Source of the DNA: Mycobacterium adipatum
GTDB lineage: Bacteria > Actinomycetota > Actinomycetes > Mycobacteriales > Mycobacteriaceae
Assembly (NCBI RefSeq): GCF_001644575.1
Contig: NZ_CP015596.1
Span: forward strand, 4,278,001-4,342,000
Length of the DNA: 64,000 nucleotides
Direction: 5' to 3'
Of the stretch, positions 31,708 to 39,977 are shown piece by piece; the first letter of the stretch is position 1, and every line of letters starts with the position of its first letter. The notes under the pieces are model-generated. The model saw only the letters and a program-made list of their open reading frames with translations. It was not told the DNA's origin and made no database searches. The position numbers and the translations under genes are program-made.

Positions 31708-32088
31708 GTGAGTGCCCCCTCCCCGCTTGTCATCCGCATCTCCCCGATGGCCCACTTCGCGGTGTTCTTCCTCTTCCTCGGGCTGGCGGCGCTGGTGTTC
31801 GTGTGGCCGAGCTGGACGCAGGTCTTGTTCGTGCTCCCGGTGCTGGTGTCGGCGGCCATCGTCCGCTACCGCACGGTGGCCGACCGGGACACGGTGAGCG
31901 CACGCACGCTGCTGAGCAGCCGGACCGTGCCGTGGACCGAGATCGAGGGCCTGCGCTTCACCCGTTCGTCGTGGGCCCGGGCACGGCTGCGCGACGGCAG
32001 CGAAATGACCCTTCCCGCAGTGACGTTCGCGACGCTGCCGTTGTTGACGGCGGCCAGCGGCGGACGGGTCCCCAACCCCTACGCGTGA
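31708..32088 (+). CDS. PH domain-containing membrane protein (Cfp6-like)
   Basis: A 126-residue protein with two adjoining N-terminal hydrophobic segments (HFAVFFLFLGLAALVFVW and VLFVLPVLVSAAIV) and a C-terminal bacterial PH-like domain (TLLSSRTVPWTEIEGLRFTR ... RLRDGSEMTLPAVTF). By position and length it matches M. tuberculosis Cfp6 (Rv3004), a low-molecular-weight antigen of unknown function. The GTG start follows CGGG. It is divergent from ilvB and converges with the DoxX gene with 4 nt between stops. Confidence 0.85.
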   Translation: MSAPSPLVIRISPMAHFAVFFLFLGLAALVFVWPSWTQVLFVLPVLVSAAIVRYRTVADRDTVSARTLLSSRTVPWTEIEGLRFTRSSWARARLRDGSEMTLPAVTFATLPLLTAASGGRVPNPYA

Positions 32089-32092
32089 CGCG

Positions 32093-32914
32093 TCAGCCCA
32101 GCGGATTGGCGCCGTTGAGCAGCACCCACATCCCGACGCCGACACCGATGCCGAGCAGCAACGCCAGAAACGATCCGACGAACGGCCGCCGGGCCCAGCC
32201 CCGGCCGGCGTCCAGGCCGTAGCGCCCCGGACCGGTCAGGGTCAGCGCCGCGGCAACCAGGACCAGGGTGGCCTGGTGCTCATGTCCGCTCGGCACGACG
32301 AAGTCGACGAAGCCCACGCCGGGCCCGGCGGCGATGGACGCCAGCAGCGCGTTCACCAGATAGGCCAGTGCGGCGGCCGCGGCCAGCGGGGTGAACAGCC
32401 CCAGCACCAGCAGCAGACCGGCGGCGACCTGCGCGCCGGCGCCCACATAGGTCAGCAGGCCGGCGTGCTGATAACCCAGGTCCGCCAGCGAACCCTCGAA
32501 ACCACTCAGGCCCGCGCCACCCCACCATCCGAAGATCTTCTGCAGGCCGTGCACGATCAGCAGTGCGCCCAGACCGACCCGCAGCAGCATCAAGCCCAGG
32601 TCGGTGGTGCCCCGCCGCCCGGCATTGCGGATCTGCTGCTCGGCGTCGTACGGGCCGATCTCGGTCGGGGCGGCCGGTGCCGCGGCGTACGGGTTGTGCT
32701 GCGCCGGGGACACATAGGGCAGCGGCTCGGGATCGTTGAGCAGCGCAAACGGCGACTGCTCGGGCTTGGATGAGCCATCGGCGCCGTAGCGCGGGATGGC
32801 GGTTGTTTCGAAGTCTCCCCCGTAGGTCGACGAGGGCAGGTCTTCTTCGGGGTCGACCAACTGCGCCGACGCCGGCCGTTGCCAGTCGGTCAGGTTTTGA
32901 GGTTCAGCGGTCAC
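32093..32914 (-). CDS. DoxX family membrane protein
   Basis: A 273-residue protein with a long, acidic, Pro/Ala-rich cytoplasmic N-terminus (about 1-100) and a DoxX domain of four helices (LGLMLLRVGLGALLIVHGLQKIFGWWGG ..., AQVAAGLLLVLGLFTPLAAAAAL). A fifth helix is near the C-terminus. DoxX proteins of mycobacteria have been linked to thiol/oxidative stress control with SodA and a thiosulfate sulfurtransferase; the role of this one is inference. TACGCT (minus strand, 32922-32927) lies 7 nt before the GTG start, predicting a leaderless mRNA. Confidence 0.88.
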   Translation of the reverse strand: MTAEPQNLTDWQRPASAQLVDPEEDLPSSTYGGDFETTAIPRYGADGSSKPEQSPFALLNDPEPLPYVSPAQHNPYAAAPAAPTEIGPYDAEQQIRNAGRRGTTDLGLMLLRVGLGALLIVHGLQKIFGWWGGAGLSGFEGSLADLGYQHAGLLTYVGAGAQVAAGLLLVLGLFTPLAAAAALAYLVNALLASIAAGPGVGFVDFVVPSGHEHQATLVLVAAALTLTGPGRYGLDAGRGWARRPFVGSFLALLLGIGVGVGMWVLLNGANPLG

Positions 32915-33006
32915 GAATGCCAGCGTAAGTGCAAGTCACCGCAGAACAAGGTATTGGCGCGGCGCATTGTGCAGCGTATCCACACCGTTGCCGAGTTGTG
33001 ACACGG

Positions 33007-33066
33007 TCCTGGGCGAGCGCAGCGACGGGGAGGAACTCCTGGGCGAGCGCAGCGACGGGGAGGAAC
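33007..33066. repeat. Two perfect 30-bp tandem copies of the GAGCGCAGCGACGGGG element
   Basis: Positions 33007-33036 and 33037-33066 are identical 30-bp units, each containing GGGCGAGCGCAGCGACGGGG followed by AGGAAC. They sit between DoxX and lppZ. A diverged copy is at 6146-6168. There are no spacers, so it is not a CRISPR. Confidence 0.85.
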
Positions 33067-33114
33067 ACAGGCCTTCGTGGCGCGCACTGCCCGGGGATCC
33101 GTAATCTGGCCTGC

Positions 33115-34248
33115 ATGAGACTGGGCGCACCGACCCGAAGCATGTCGCTGCGACTGGCGGTGCTGCTGTGCGCGGCGTTGCTGGTCGGTTCGGGATGCGC
33201 ACGGTTCGACGACGCCCAGTCCCAGCCGTTCACCACCGAGCCCGCGATGACGCCGCCTCCGCCGACCAAACCGGAACCTCCCCCACCGCTGCCCGCCACG
33301 CCGTTCCCGAAGGAGTGCAAGGCCACCGGCGTCATGCAGGGTTGCCTGGCGAGCACAAGCGGTCTGATCATGGGCGGCGACAGCCAGTCGGCGCTGGTCG
33401 CCGAGCGCACCACCGGTGTGGTCAAAGAGGTGTCGACGAAGGCCGAGCCGAAGGTCAAGCTGGTCATCCCGGTGGACCCGGCCGGTGACGGTGGTCTGCT
33501 CGACATCATCAAATCGCCGACCTATGCCCAGGACCGGCTGATGTACGCCTACATCAGCACTCCCACCGACAACCGTGTGGTGCGCATCGCCGACGGCGAT
33601 CCGCCCAAGCCGATCCTCACCGGGATCCCGAAGGGCCCTACCGGCAATGCCGGCGCGCTGGTCTTCACCAGCCCGACGACGCTGGTGGTCCAGACCGGTG
33701 ACGCCGGCGACCCGGCGCAGGCCGGCGATCCCGCGTCGCTGGCGGGCAAGGTGCTGCGCATCGAGCAGCCCACCACCGTCGATCAGGCACCGCAGACCAC
33801 CGCGTTGTCCGGGATGGGTGCCGGTGGCAGCATGTGCGTCGATCCGGCCGACGGCGCGCTCTACATCACCGACCGGACCCCGACGGCGGACCGGGTGCAG
33901 CGGATCACCAAGGACTCGGTCGTGTCCACGGTGTGGACCTGGCCGGATCGACCCGGGGTCGCCGGTTGCGCCGCGCTCGACGGCACCGTGCTGGTGAACC
34001 TGGTGAACACCAAGCAGACGGTGGCGCTGCGGTTGGCGCCCGATACCGGCGCGGTCACCGGCGAGCCCGAGGTGGTCCGCCAGGACCAGCACGGGCACGC
34101 CTGGGCGCTGGCGGTGTCCCCGGACGGCAACATCTGGGGCGCCACCGTGAACAAGACCGCCGGCGACGCCGGGGATTTCGACGACGTCGTGTTCCCGTTG
34201 TTCCCGTCCGGCGGCGGGTTCCCCCGCAGCAACGCCGACAAGACGTAG
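33115..34248 (+). CDS. lppZ: Lipoprotein LppZ, sugar/sorbosone dehydrogenase-like beta-propeller
   Basis: Secreted lipoprotein of 377 residues. The N-terminus has a signal peptide (LRLAVLLCAALLVGSGC) with the acylated Cys in SGC-ARFDDAQSQPFTTEP, then a Pro-rich linker and a beta-propeller of the glucose/sorbosone dehydrogenase type (GLLDIIKSPTYAQDRLMYAYIS, GKVLRIEQPTT, CVDPADGALYITDRTP). A quinoprotein-type enzyme is possible but catalytic residues were not verified. TAATCT at 33102-33107 lies 7 nt before ATG 33115, so the mRNA is probably leaderless. The open frame upstream covers the tandem repeats and is not coding. Confidence 0.93.
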   Translation: MRLGAPTRSMSLRLAVLLCAALLVGSGCARFDDAQSQPFTTEPAMTPPPPTKPEPPPPLPATPFPKECKATGVMQGCLASTSGLIMGGDSQSALVAERTTGVVKEVSTKAEPKVKLVIPVDPAGDGGLLDIIKSPTYAQDRLMYAYISTPTDNRVVRIADGDPPKPILTGIPKGPTGNAGALVFTSPTTLVVQTGDAGDPAQAGDPASLAGKVLRIEQPTTVDQAPQTTALSGMGAGGSMCVDPADGALYITDRTPTADRVQRITKDSVVSTVWTWPDRPGVAGCAALDGTVLVNLVNTKQTVALRLAPDTGAVTGEPEVVRQDQHGHAWALAVSPDGNIWGATVNKTAGDAGDFDDVVFPLFPSGGGFPRSNADKT

Positions 34249-34250
34249 CG

Positions 34251-34295
34251 TTTCGGCGTGATCCGACGCGCCCAGCGCATCGGATCACGCCGAAA
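34251..34295. terminator. Bidirectional hairpin between lppZ and gatB
   Basis: Perfect 16-bp arms 34251-34266 and 34280-34295 flank a 13-nt loop. It starts 2 nt after the lppZ stop codon and ends 4 nt before the gatB stop codon, so it fits termination in both directions. Confidence 0.84.
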
Positions 34296-34299
34296 TCGC

Positions 34300-35802
34300 T
34301 CAGGAACAGGCGGCGAGCACCAGTTCGCGCACCCGGGCGGCGTCGGCCTGCCCCTTGGTGGCCTTCATGACCGCACCGACGATCGCGCCGGCGGCCGCCA
34401 CCTTGCCGCCGCGGATCTTCTCGGCGATATCGGGTTGCGCCGCAAGAGCTTCATCGATGGCGGCTTGGATCAGCGAATCGTCGCGCACCACCACCAGGCC
34501 ACGGGCGTTCATCACCTCTTCGGGCTCGCCCTCGCCGGCCAGCACACCCTCGACGACCTGGCGGGCCAACTTGTTCGAAAGCTTGCCGTCGTCAACGAGT
34601 TTGACCACAGCAGCCACCTGGGCGGGTGTGATCGGCAGATCGGACACCGGGGATCCGACCTCGTTGGCCTTCTGCACCAGGAAGTTTCCCCACCAGGCGC
34701 GCGCGGATTCACTGGAGGCCCCCTGCGCCACGGTCGCGGCCACCAGTTCGACGACCCCGTTGTTGACCAGGTCCCGCATCACCTCGTCGGAGACTCCCCA
34801 TTCCTGCTGAACACGGTTGCGCACCAACCATGGAAGCTCCGGGATGGTGCCGCGCAACCGCTCCACCAACTCGGCCGACGGCGCCACCGGCTCCAGGTCC
34901 GGCTCCGGGAAGTACCGGTAATCCTGGGCGGTCTCCTTGCTGCGCCCGGGGGTGGTGTGACCGTCCTCGTGGAAGTGCCGGGTCTCCTGGGTGACGGTGC
35001 CGCCGGACCGCAGCACCGCGGCCTGCCTGCGCATTTCGTAACGCACGGCGACCTCGACGCTCTTGAGCGAGTTGACGTTCTTGGTCTCGGTACGGGTACC
35101 GAACTCGCCGGCCCCCTTCGGTTTCAGTGAGACGTTGGAGTCACAACGCATGGAGCCCTGATCCATCCGCACATCGGAAACGTCCAGGCCGCGCAGCAGA
35201 TCCCGCAGTGCGGTCACATAGGCACGCGCGATTTCCGGGGCCCGCTCGCCGGCGCCCTCGATCGGCTTGGTGACGATCTCGATGAGCGGCACACCGGCTC
35301 GGTTGAAATCGGCCAGCGAGGTGGTCGCGCCGGAGATCCGTCCGGTGTCGCTGCCCAGGTGGGTGAGCTTGCCGGTGTCCTCTTCCATGTGCGCGCGCTC
35401 GATCTCGATGCGCCAGGTGGTGCCGTCGTCGAGCGGCACGTCCAGATAGCCGTTGATCGCGATCGGCTCGTCGTACTGACTGATCTGGTAGTTCTTCGGC
35501 TGATCGGGATAGAAGTAGTTCTTCCTGGCGAAACGCCCCCACGGCGCGATATCGCAGTTGAGCGCCAACCCGATCCGGATCGCCGATTCCACCGCGGCCT
35601 GGTTGAGCACCGGCAGCGAGCCGGGCAGCCCCAAGCACACCGGGCACACCTGGGTGTTGGGCTCGGCGCCGAACTGGTTGGCGCACCCACAGAACATCTT
35701 GGTGGCGGTGGACAGCTCGACGTGCACCTCCATGCCCATCACGGGGTCGAACTCGGCGATGACCTCGTCGTAGTCAAGAAGTTCGGCGGTATCGACAGAC
35801 AT
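34300..35802 (-). CDS. gatB: Aspartyl/glutamyl-tRNA amidotransferase subunit B
   Basis: Binds mischarged Glu-tRNAGln (and Asp-tRNAAsn) and activates the carboxyl with ATP for amidation in GatCAB. The 500-residue protein has [18 protein letters not shown], a zinc site of Cys38, Cys40, Cys53 and Cys56, [35 protein letters not shown] and the C-terminal helical/YqeY-like tRNA-binding tail. TAGGAT (minus strand, 35809-35814) lies 6 nt before the ATG, predicting a leaderless transcript. Confidence 0.97.
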   Translation of the reverse strand: MSVDTAELLDYDEVIAEFDPVMGMEVHVELSTATKMFCGCANQFGAEPNTQVCPVCLGLPGSLPVLNQAAVESAIRIGLALNCDIAPWGRFARKNYFYPDQPKNYQISQYDEPIAINGYLDVPLDDGTTWRIEIERAHMEEDTGKLTHLGSDTGRISGATTSLADFNRAGVPLIEIVTKPIEGAGERAPEIARAYVTALRDLLRGLDVSDVRMDQGSMRCDSNVSLKPKGAGEFGTRTETKNVNSLKSVEVAVRYEMRRQAAVLRSGGTVTQETRHFHEDGHTTPGRSKETAQDYRYFPEPDLEPVAPSAELVERLRGTIPELPWLVRNRVQQEWGVSDEVMRDLVNNGVVELVAATVAQGASSESARAWWGNFLVQKANEVGSPVSDLPITPAQVAAVVKLVDDGKLSNKLARQVVEGVLAGEGEPEEVMNARGLVVVRDDSLIQAAIDEALAAQPDIAEKIRGGKVAAAGAIVGAVMKATKGQADAARVRELVLAACS

Positions 35803-35830
35803 GCATCGATCCTAATGGGGGCGGTCAGCG

Positions 35831-36838
35831 TCACTTCATGGTGGCGACGTTGCGCCAGAAGTTCTGCAAACTGTCGGTGCCCCCGAACAGGGTGGTGAAG
35901 TTGGTGGAGTCGACCAGCACGATATGACCGGACCGTGCCCCGGTCGGCGGCATCGAGATCAGCGCATTGAATTCGGTGTGGCCGGCCGCGGTGAACGGGT
36001 GCGGGCGGTGGGGATCGACCCGCTGCCTGCCGAGCACCCGCAAATCCTGGCTTTCCGGCGCCGTCAGTTCGTAGTGCGGCAGGTGCGGGTGGAAGTTGAA
36101 GGTGGTGACACCGCCGAGCAGGCCGCTCGTGTCGAGGTCGTGAAACGCGGTCAGTGGCGCGATCTGGTCGGTGGTGCCCTCGACGACCGCCGGGCGCAGC
36201 CCCCAGGTGTTGTGCACAGGAACCTGCAGTGCGCCCATCAGGGATCGGGTGTATTGGCTGAAGCGCTGCTGCCTGGGCACCAACCGGTCACCGTGGTGCA
36301 GGTACTCGACCTGGCGCTGGGCATAGTCGTCGGTGAACCCGACGTCGTGATGCGGGGCCAGCACCAGGCAGGTGCCCTCCCTGTGCAGCCACCGGGAAAT
36401 GGCCTCGACCTCGTCGGGGGTGGCGTCCTGTTCGGAGGGCAGGTGGTCGAGCCCGAACACCATCAGGGTGTCGGTGTCGGCCAGGATGCGGTCGTCGATC
36501 GGCAACCGGTAGCCGGCCTGGTCGATGCGTTGGAACACCGCCACCGGATGCCCGGTCGCCTCCTCGGCGAGCGCCTGGAACGCTAGCGTGGACCGGTGGA
36601 AGAGTTCGAGTGTGCCGGCGATGCCCTGTAGGAAGTTCGCCGCGTCGTAGTCGGGTGTCTCATAGGCCGGCCACGCCACGTTGCGGACCTCGGTGATGGT
36701 GGAGAACCGGTTGGACATTTCCGCCGGGTCACGTTGGGCCTCCCACGGATAGCTCCACGTCCAGTAGATGCTCATCCGACGCCGCCCGTTGTGCGGGCGC
36801 GCCACGTGAGCCTGGTTGTAGGTGCGCGCAGCGCTCAT
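35831..36838 (-). CDS. Uncharacterised protein of the DyP operon
   Basis: Not recognised with confidence. The 335-residue soluble product has an alpha/beta pattern with DTLMVFGLDHLPSEQ followed by VEAISRWLHREGTCLVLAPHHDVGFTDDY, which resembles the Rossmann-like core of class I amidotransferase/ThuA-type proteins, but I see no Cys-His-Glu triad. Many histidines occur (APHHDVG, EYLHHGDR, FNFHPHLPHYEL), so metal binding is possible. It starts 1 nt after the DyP peroxidase stop and is the third gene of that operon. An internal ATG (MSIYWTWSYPWEAQRDP) is an alternative start. It lies between pfkA and gatB, which are neighbours in M. tuberculosis. Confidence 0.75.
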   Translation of the reverse strand: MSAARTYNQAHVARPHNGRRRMSIYWTWSYPWEAQRDPAEMSNRFSTITEVRNVAWPAYETPDYDAANFLQGIAGTLELFHRSTLAFQALAEEATGHPVAVFQRIDQAGYRLPIDDRILADTDTLMVFGLDHLPSEQDATPDEVEAISRWLHREGTCLVLAPHHDVGFTDDYAQRQVEYLHHGDRLVPRQQRFSQYTRSLMGALQVPVHNTWGLRPAVVEGTTDQIAPLTAFHDLDTSGLLGGVTTFNFHPHLPHYELTAPESQDLRVLGRQRVDPHRPHPFTAAGHTEFNALISMPPTGARSGHIVLVDSTNFTTLFGGTDSLQNFWRNVATMK

Positions 36839-36839
36839 G

Positions 36840-38174
36840 TCACTCCTCCGTCCCGAGTGCAGCGAGGTACCTCATCGCCGACATCCCCGGCAGAAAGAAG
36901 TACGCCCCACCGGTGAGGGTCGTGAAAGCCGGTAAACCCTTGTGCACTTTGCGAATCGGACGTTTGGGCACGGTGAAGTCCAGGGAGCCGTCCTGGGCTC
37001 CGCAGATCGGGTCGTGTTCGTTGCCCAACTCATGGAACGTCTTGTCGTTGATCCAGACGTTCTGTGCGAACTCGAACTGGCGCACCAGATCTGCGCAGAT
37101 GATGAAAGCTGCGATACCGCGCTCGACACCGTCCTCGGGGGCGCCGTCGGGCAGCGCCGGGCCGTAGGTCGCGCCCCGCCGGATCATCCGGCGGCGATTC
37201 ATGTAGTGCGCCGTGTCGCGAGGATTGAGCCGGCGGGCATGCGAGCCGAGTGGGCAGGCGTATCCGTGCGGATCCATCTCCCGATAGTTGAAATCGTTGT
37301 TGCGCATGGGGTCCGCGCCCAGCTCCGGGTCGTCACGCTCAGGGGCCAGCACCAGCGGTGCGCCGCTGCGCCACCGTCCCATCAACTTGGCGGCCAGCAG
37401 TTCCTGCTCCTCGGAGGTCTCGGCATGATCGCTGAGATACTCGCGAAAGGTGCCGACGTGCTCATGCAGTCTGCGGTAGGCCATGAAGCTGCCGTTGCGC
37501 GACAAGATCTGGGGCTGCGGAAGATTCGCAACCGGACCGTTCTCGTCGGGATAGCCGAGGATGAACTCCCCAGGTTCCAGCGCCTCGCCGGAACCCGGTG
37601 TCGGCTCCTCCCCCGATCCCTTCATCACCGGCTGGGACAGCCGGTCCCGGAAACCGAAATGATCGTGCGCGTAGTTGAACGGCGGCGAGGCGTTCAGGTC
37701 CAGGTGGGAGAGACTGCGCACACCGTCGGTGCGAGCGAGCAGCTTGTCGTGCTCCTCGATGGAGCGGGCGGACTGCTCGGCGGTGCGGGAGAACAAGATC
37801 GCAATGGCATGCACATCGTCGCCGGCCAGCCCGCCGACCCAGTGTGCGGGTGCATTGGTGCCGATGTCACCGAGGATGGCGGCCCGGGCGGCCATCCCCT
37901 CCCGGAACGCGGGCGGGAAGGTCGCCAGCGATTCTTCGGGCACGCCCAGCGCACGCAGGCCGGTCCAGGTGAACGCGAGGGTGACCCACCGGTCCGCGTC
38001 GTCCAGCGTCCTCCTCGCGTCGGACGCCGACTGCACGCGGTCGAGCAACGCGGTCAGCCAAGCACGGCCCCCCGCCGGGGTGTCGAACGTCAAGAACTCG
38101 TAACGCCCGGTGATCGCCGGCGTCCTGGTCAGCAGGATGTGCTGGATATCGTCGAACTCGAGCGTTTCGGTCAC
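36840..38174 (-). CDS. Dyp-type peroxidase
   Basis: Haem peroxidase of the DyP family, 444 residues. The distal motif usually written GxxDG appears as GFRDR (174-178) with the catalytic Asp177 kept but the last Gly replaced by Arg. The proximal haem ligand is His312 in CPLGSHARRLNPRD, followed by MNRRRMIRRGATYGP. No Tat or Sec signal is visible, so it is cytoplasmic unless packaged. GTG 38174 was chosen because it overlaps the stop of the upstream gene by 4 nt (GTGA); the frame continues to 38483 as a shadow of that gene. No encapsulin gene is in the window. Confidence 0.9.
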   Translation of the reverse strand: MTETLEFDDIQHILLTRTPAITGRYEFLTFDTPAGGRAWLTALLDRVQSASDARRTLDDADRWVTLAFTWTGLRALGVPEESLATFPPAFREGMAARAAILGDIGTNAPAHWVGGLAGDDVHAIAILFSRTAEQSARSIEEHDKLLARTDGVRSLSHLDLNASPPFNYAHDHFGFRDRLSQPVMKGSGEEPTPGSGEALEPGEFILGYPDENGPVANLPQPQILSRNGSFMAYRRLHEHVGTFREYLSDHAETSEEQELLAAKLMGRWRSGAPLVLAPERDDPELGADPMRNNDFNYREMDPHGYACPLGSHARRLNPRDTAHYMNRRRMIRRGATYGPALPDGAPEDGVERGIAAFIICADLVRQFEFAQNVWINDKTFHELGNEHDPICGAQDGSLDFTVPKRPIRKVHKGLPAFTTLTGGAYFFLPGMSAMRYLAALGTEE

Positions 38175-38731
38175 TGCATCTGGTCGAGCATGTCCGAGAA
38201 GGCGGCCTTGAGCTTGAGCGCCTTCTTGATCTCGTCGGCGGTGACGTAGGGGTACTCCCCGTATTCGAGGAAACTCGGATGCTGGTGGTCGCGAACGAAC
38301 TTGACGAACGCCTCCGGATTCTCCTTCCAATCCTCGGGAAAGCCTTCGAGGTTGGTGAACACGGTGGTCACCCCGGTCGCGCTGAACAGCTGGACGGCAT
38401 CCTCGGTGTACTTGTCGAAATCGGTGTCGAAGATACCCATGTACTGGAAGTGCAGTCCCGAGCCGATGTCGAACAAGTTCCACCGCAGGTAGTGCAACCG
38501 CAACGGCGCAAGAGCCTCCGGACTCGCGGCGATGGTCTCCTCGATCGTCTTACCGTAGGCGCGGACCGCCTCCTCGCGGCCCTCCTTCACCTTGGCGATG
38601 ATGGAGAAGCCATAGCACGCCGGTGTCCTGGGGTAGACCGGACCGTACCGTCCGCGCTCCAGCTCGAAGTAGCCCTCTTTCGGGATGGCGAGCGCGGCCG
38701 GCTTGGTCCAGTCGTCATTGCCTGCAGCCAT
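38171..38731 (-). CDS. Uncharacterised protein, first gene of the DyP operon
   Basis: A 186-residue soluble protein of unknown function. The central part (CYGFSIIAKVKEGREEAV, LRLHYLRWNLFDIGSGLHFQ, then YMGIFDTDFDKYTEDAVQLF) looks like a ferredoxin-like alpha+beta module of the kind found in DyP peroxidases and chlorite dismutases, so it may be a partner of the next gene. It is 4 nt overlapped with the DyP gene. The ATG has GGAGGG 7 nt upstream. A possible -10 (TAGCGT) lies further upstream in the gap to pfkA. Confidence 0.78.
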   Translation of the reverse strand: MAAGNDDWTKPAALAIPKEGYFELERGRYGPVYPRTPACYGFSIIAKVKEGREEAVRAYGKTIEETIAASPEALAPLRLHYLRWNLFDIGSGLHFQYMGIFDTDFDKYTEDAVQLFSATGVTTVFTNLEGFPEDWKENPEAFVKFVRDHQHPSFLEYGEYPYVTADEIKKALKLKAAFSDMLDQMQ

Positions 38732-38868
38732 GTCGGCGCCCTCCCCGATTCGGTGCCTCGGACGCTACACCGGGAGACGCTGCGTCGCGCGGGAATTCGC
38801 AGCGATAGAGAACTGGTCACCGCCGTGCCGCCGGCCGTTCGCCATCGTCACGTTTGGGCAGCGCCCCG

Positions 38869-39900
38869 TCAGCCGAAGAACTCCGCGGCATCGTCGTAGC
38901 GACTCTGCGGAACCAGCTTGAGCTGGCGCACCGCGTCGGCCAGCGGGACTCGGCCGATCTCCTGCCCGCGCAGCGACACCATCATCCCGTACTCCCCCGC
39001 ATGTGCGGCGTCGGCGGCGTTGACGCCGAACCTGGTCGCCAGCACCCGGTCATACGGCGTCGGGGTGCCGCCCCGCTGCACATGGCCGAGCACCGTCACC
39101 CGCACTTCCTTGTTGATCCGCTTCTCGATCTCCACGCCGAGCTGGTGGGCCACACCGGTGAACTTCTCGTGCCCGAATTCGTCGGTGCCGCCCTGCTTGA
39201 GCTGCATCGAGCCCTCGGCGGGTTTGGCGCCTTCGGCCACCACGCAGATGAAATGCGAATCACCGCGCACGAAGCGCTGCTTGACCAGCCGGCACACTTC
39301 CTCGACATCGAAGGGCTGCTCGGGGATCAGCGTCATGTGCGCGCCCGAGGCCAGGCCGGCGTTCAGCGCGATCCAACCGGCGTGCCGGCCCATCACCTCG
39401 ACCAGCATCACCCGCTGATGCGACTCGGCGGTGCTGTGCAGCCGGTCGATGGCGTCGGTCGCGACGTGCAGCGCAGTGTCGTGCCCGAAAGTGACATCGG
39501 TGCAGTCGATATCGTTGTCGATGGTCTTGGGCACCCCGACCACCGGCACGTTCTCCTCGGACAACCAGTGCGCCGCGGTCAGTGTGCCCTCGCCGCCGAT
39601 CGGGATCAGGACGTCGATGCCGTTGTCTTCGAGGGTCTGCTTGATCTGGTCCAGACCGGCCCGCAGCTTGTCCGGGTTGACCCGCGCGGTGCCCAGCATG
39701 GTGCCGCCCTTGGCGAGCAGCCGGTCATTGCGGTCGTCATTCGACAGCTGGATGCGGCGGTCCTCCAACAGCCCGCGCCAGCCGTCCTGGAAACCGACGA
39801 CCGACGATCCGTAGCGCACCGCGCTGGTGCGCACCACCGCGCGGATCACCGCATTCAGGCCAGGACAGTCACCACCACCGGTGAGAACACCAATACGCAT
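38869..39900 (-). CDS. pfkA: 6-phosphofructokinase
   Basis: Phosphorylates fructose 6-phosphate in glycolysis. The 343-residue group III PFK has N-terminal [30 protein letters not shown] and the catalytic PKTIDNDID (Asp128). The residues equivalent to E. coli Gly104/Gly124 are Gly105 and Lys125, the mixed pattern of actinobacterial ATP-PFKs rather than the Asp/Lys of PPi enzymes. AGGA lies 8 nt upstream of the ATG. It is divergent from a poxB-like gene. Confidence 0.96.
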   Translation of the reverse strand: MRIGVLTGGGDCPGLNAVIRAVVRTSAVRYGSSVVGFQDGWRGLLEDRRIQLSNDDRNDRLLAKGGTMLGTARVNPDKLRAGLDQIKQTLEDNGIDVLIPIGGEGTLTAAHWLSEENVPVVGVPKTIDNDIDCTDVTFGHDTALHVATDAIDRLHSTAESHQRVMLVEVMGRHAGWIALNAGLASGAHMTLIPEQPFDVEEVCRLVKQRFVRGDSHFICVVAEGAKPAEGSMQLKQGGTDEFGHEKFTGVAHQLGVEIEKRINKEVRVTVLGHVQRGGTPTPYDRVLATRFGVNAADAAHAGEYGMMVSLRGQEIGRVPLADAVRQLKLVPQSRYDDAAEFFG

Positions 39901-39977
39901 GGGCTAGATCCTGCCAGCTTCGTCCAGCCCGGGCTCGCCCACAGCGAAAGTCAAGCTCAACGCCCTAGGGTTGGGCT

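Noticed and set aside
33007..33066. CRISPR array
   Set aside because: Only two contiguous identical units without spacers and no cas genes nearby.
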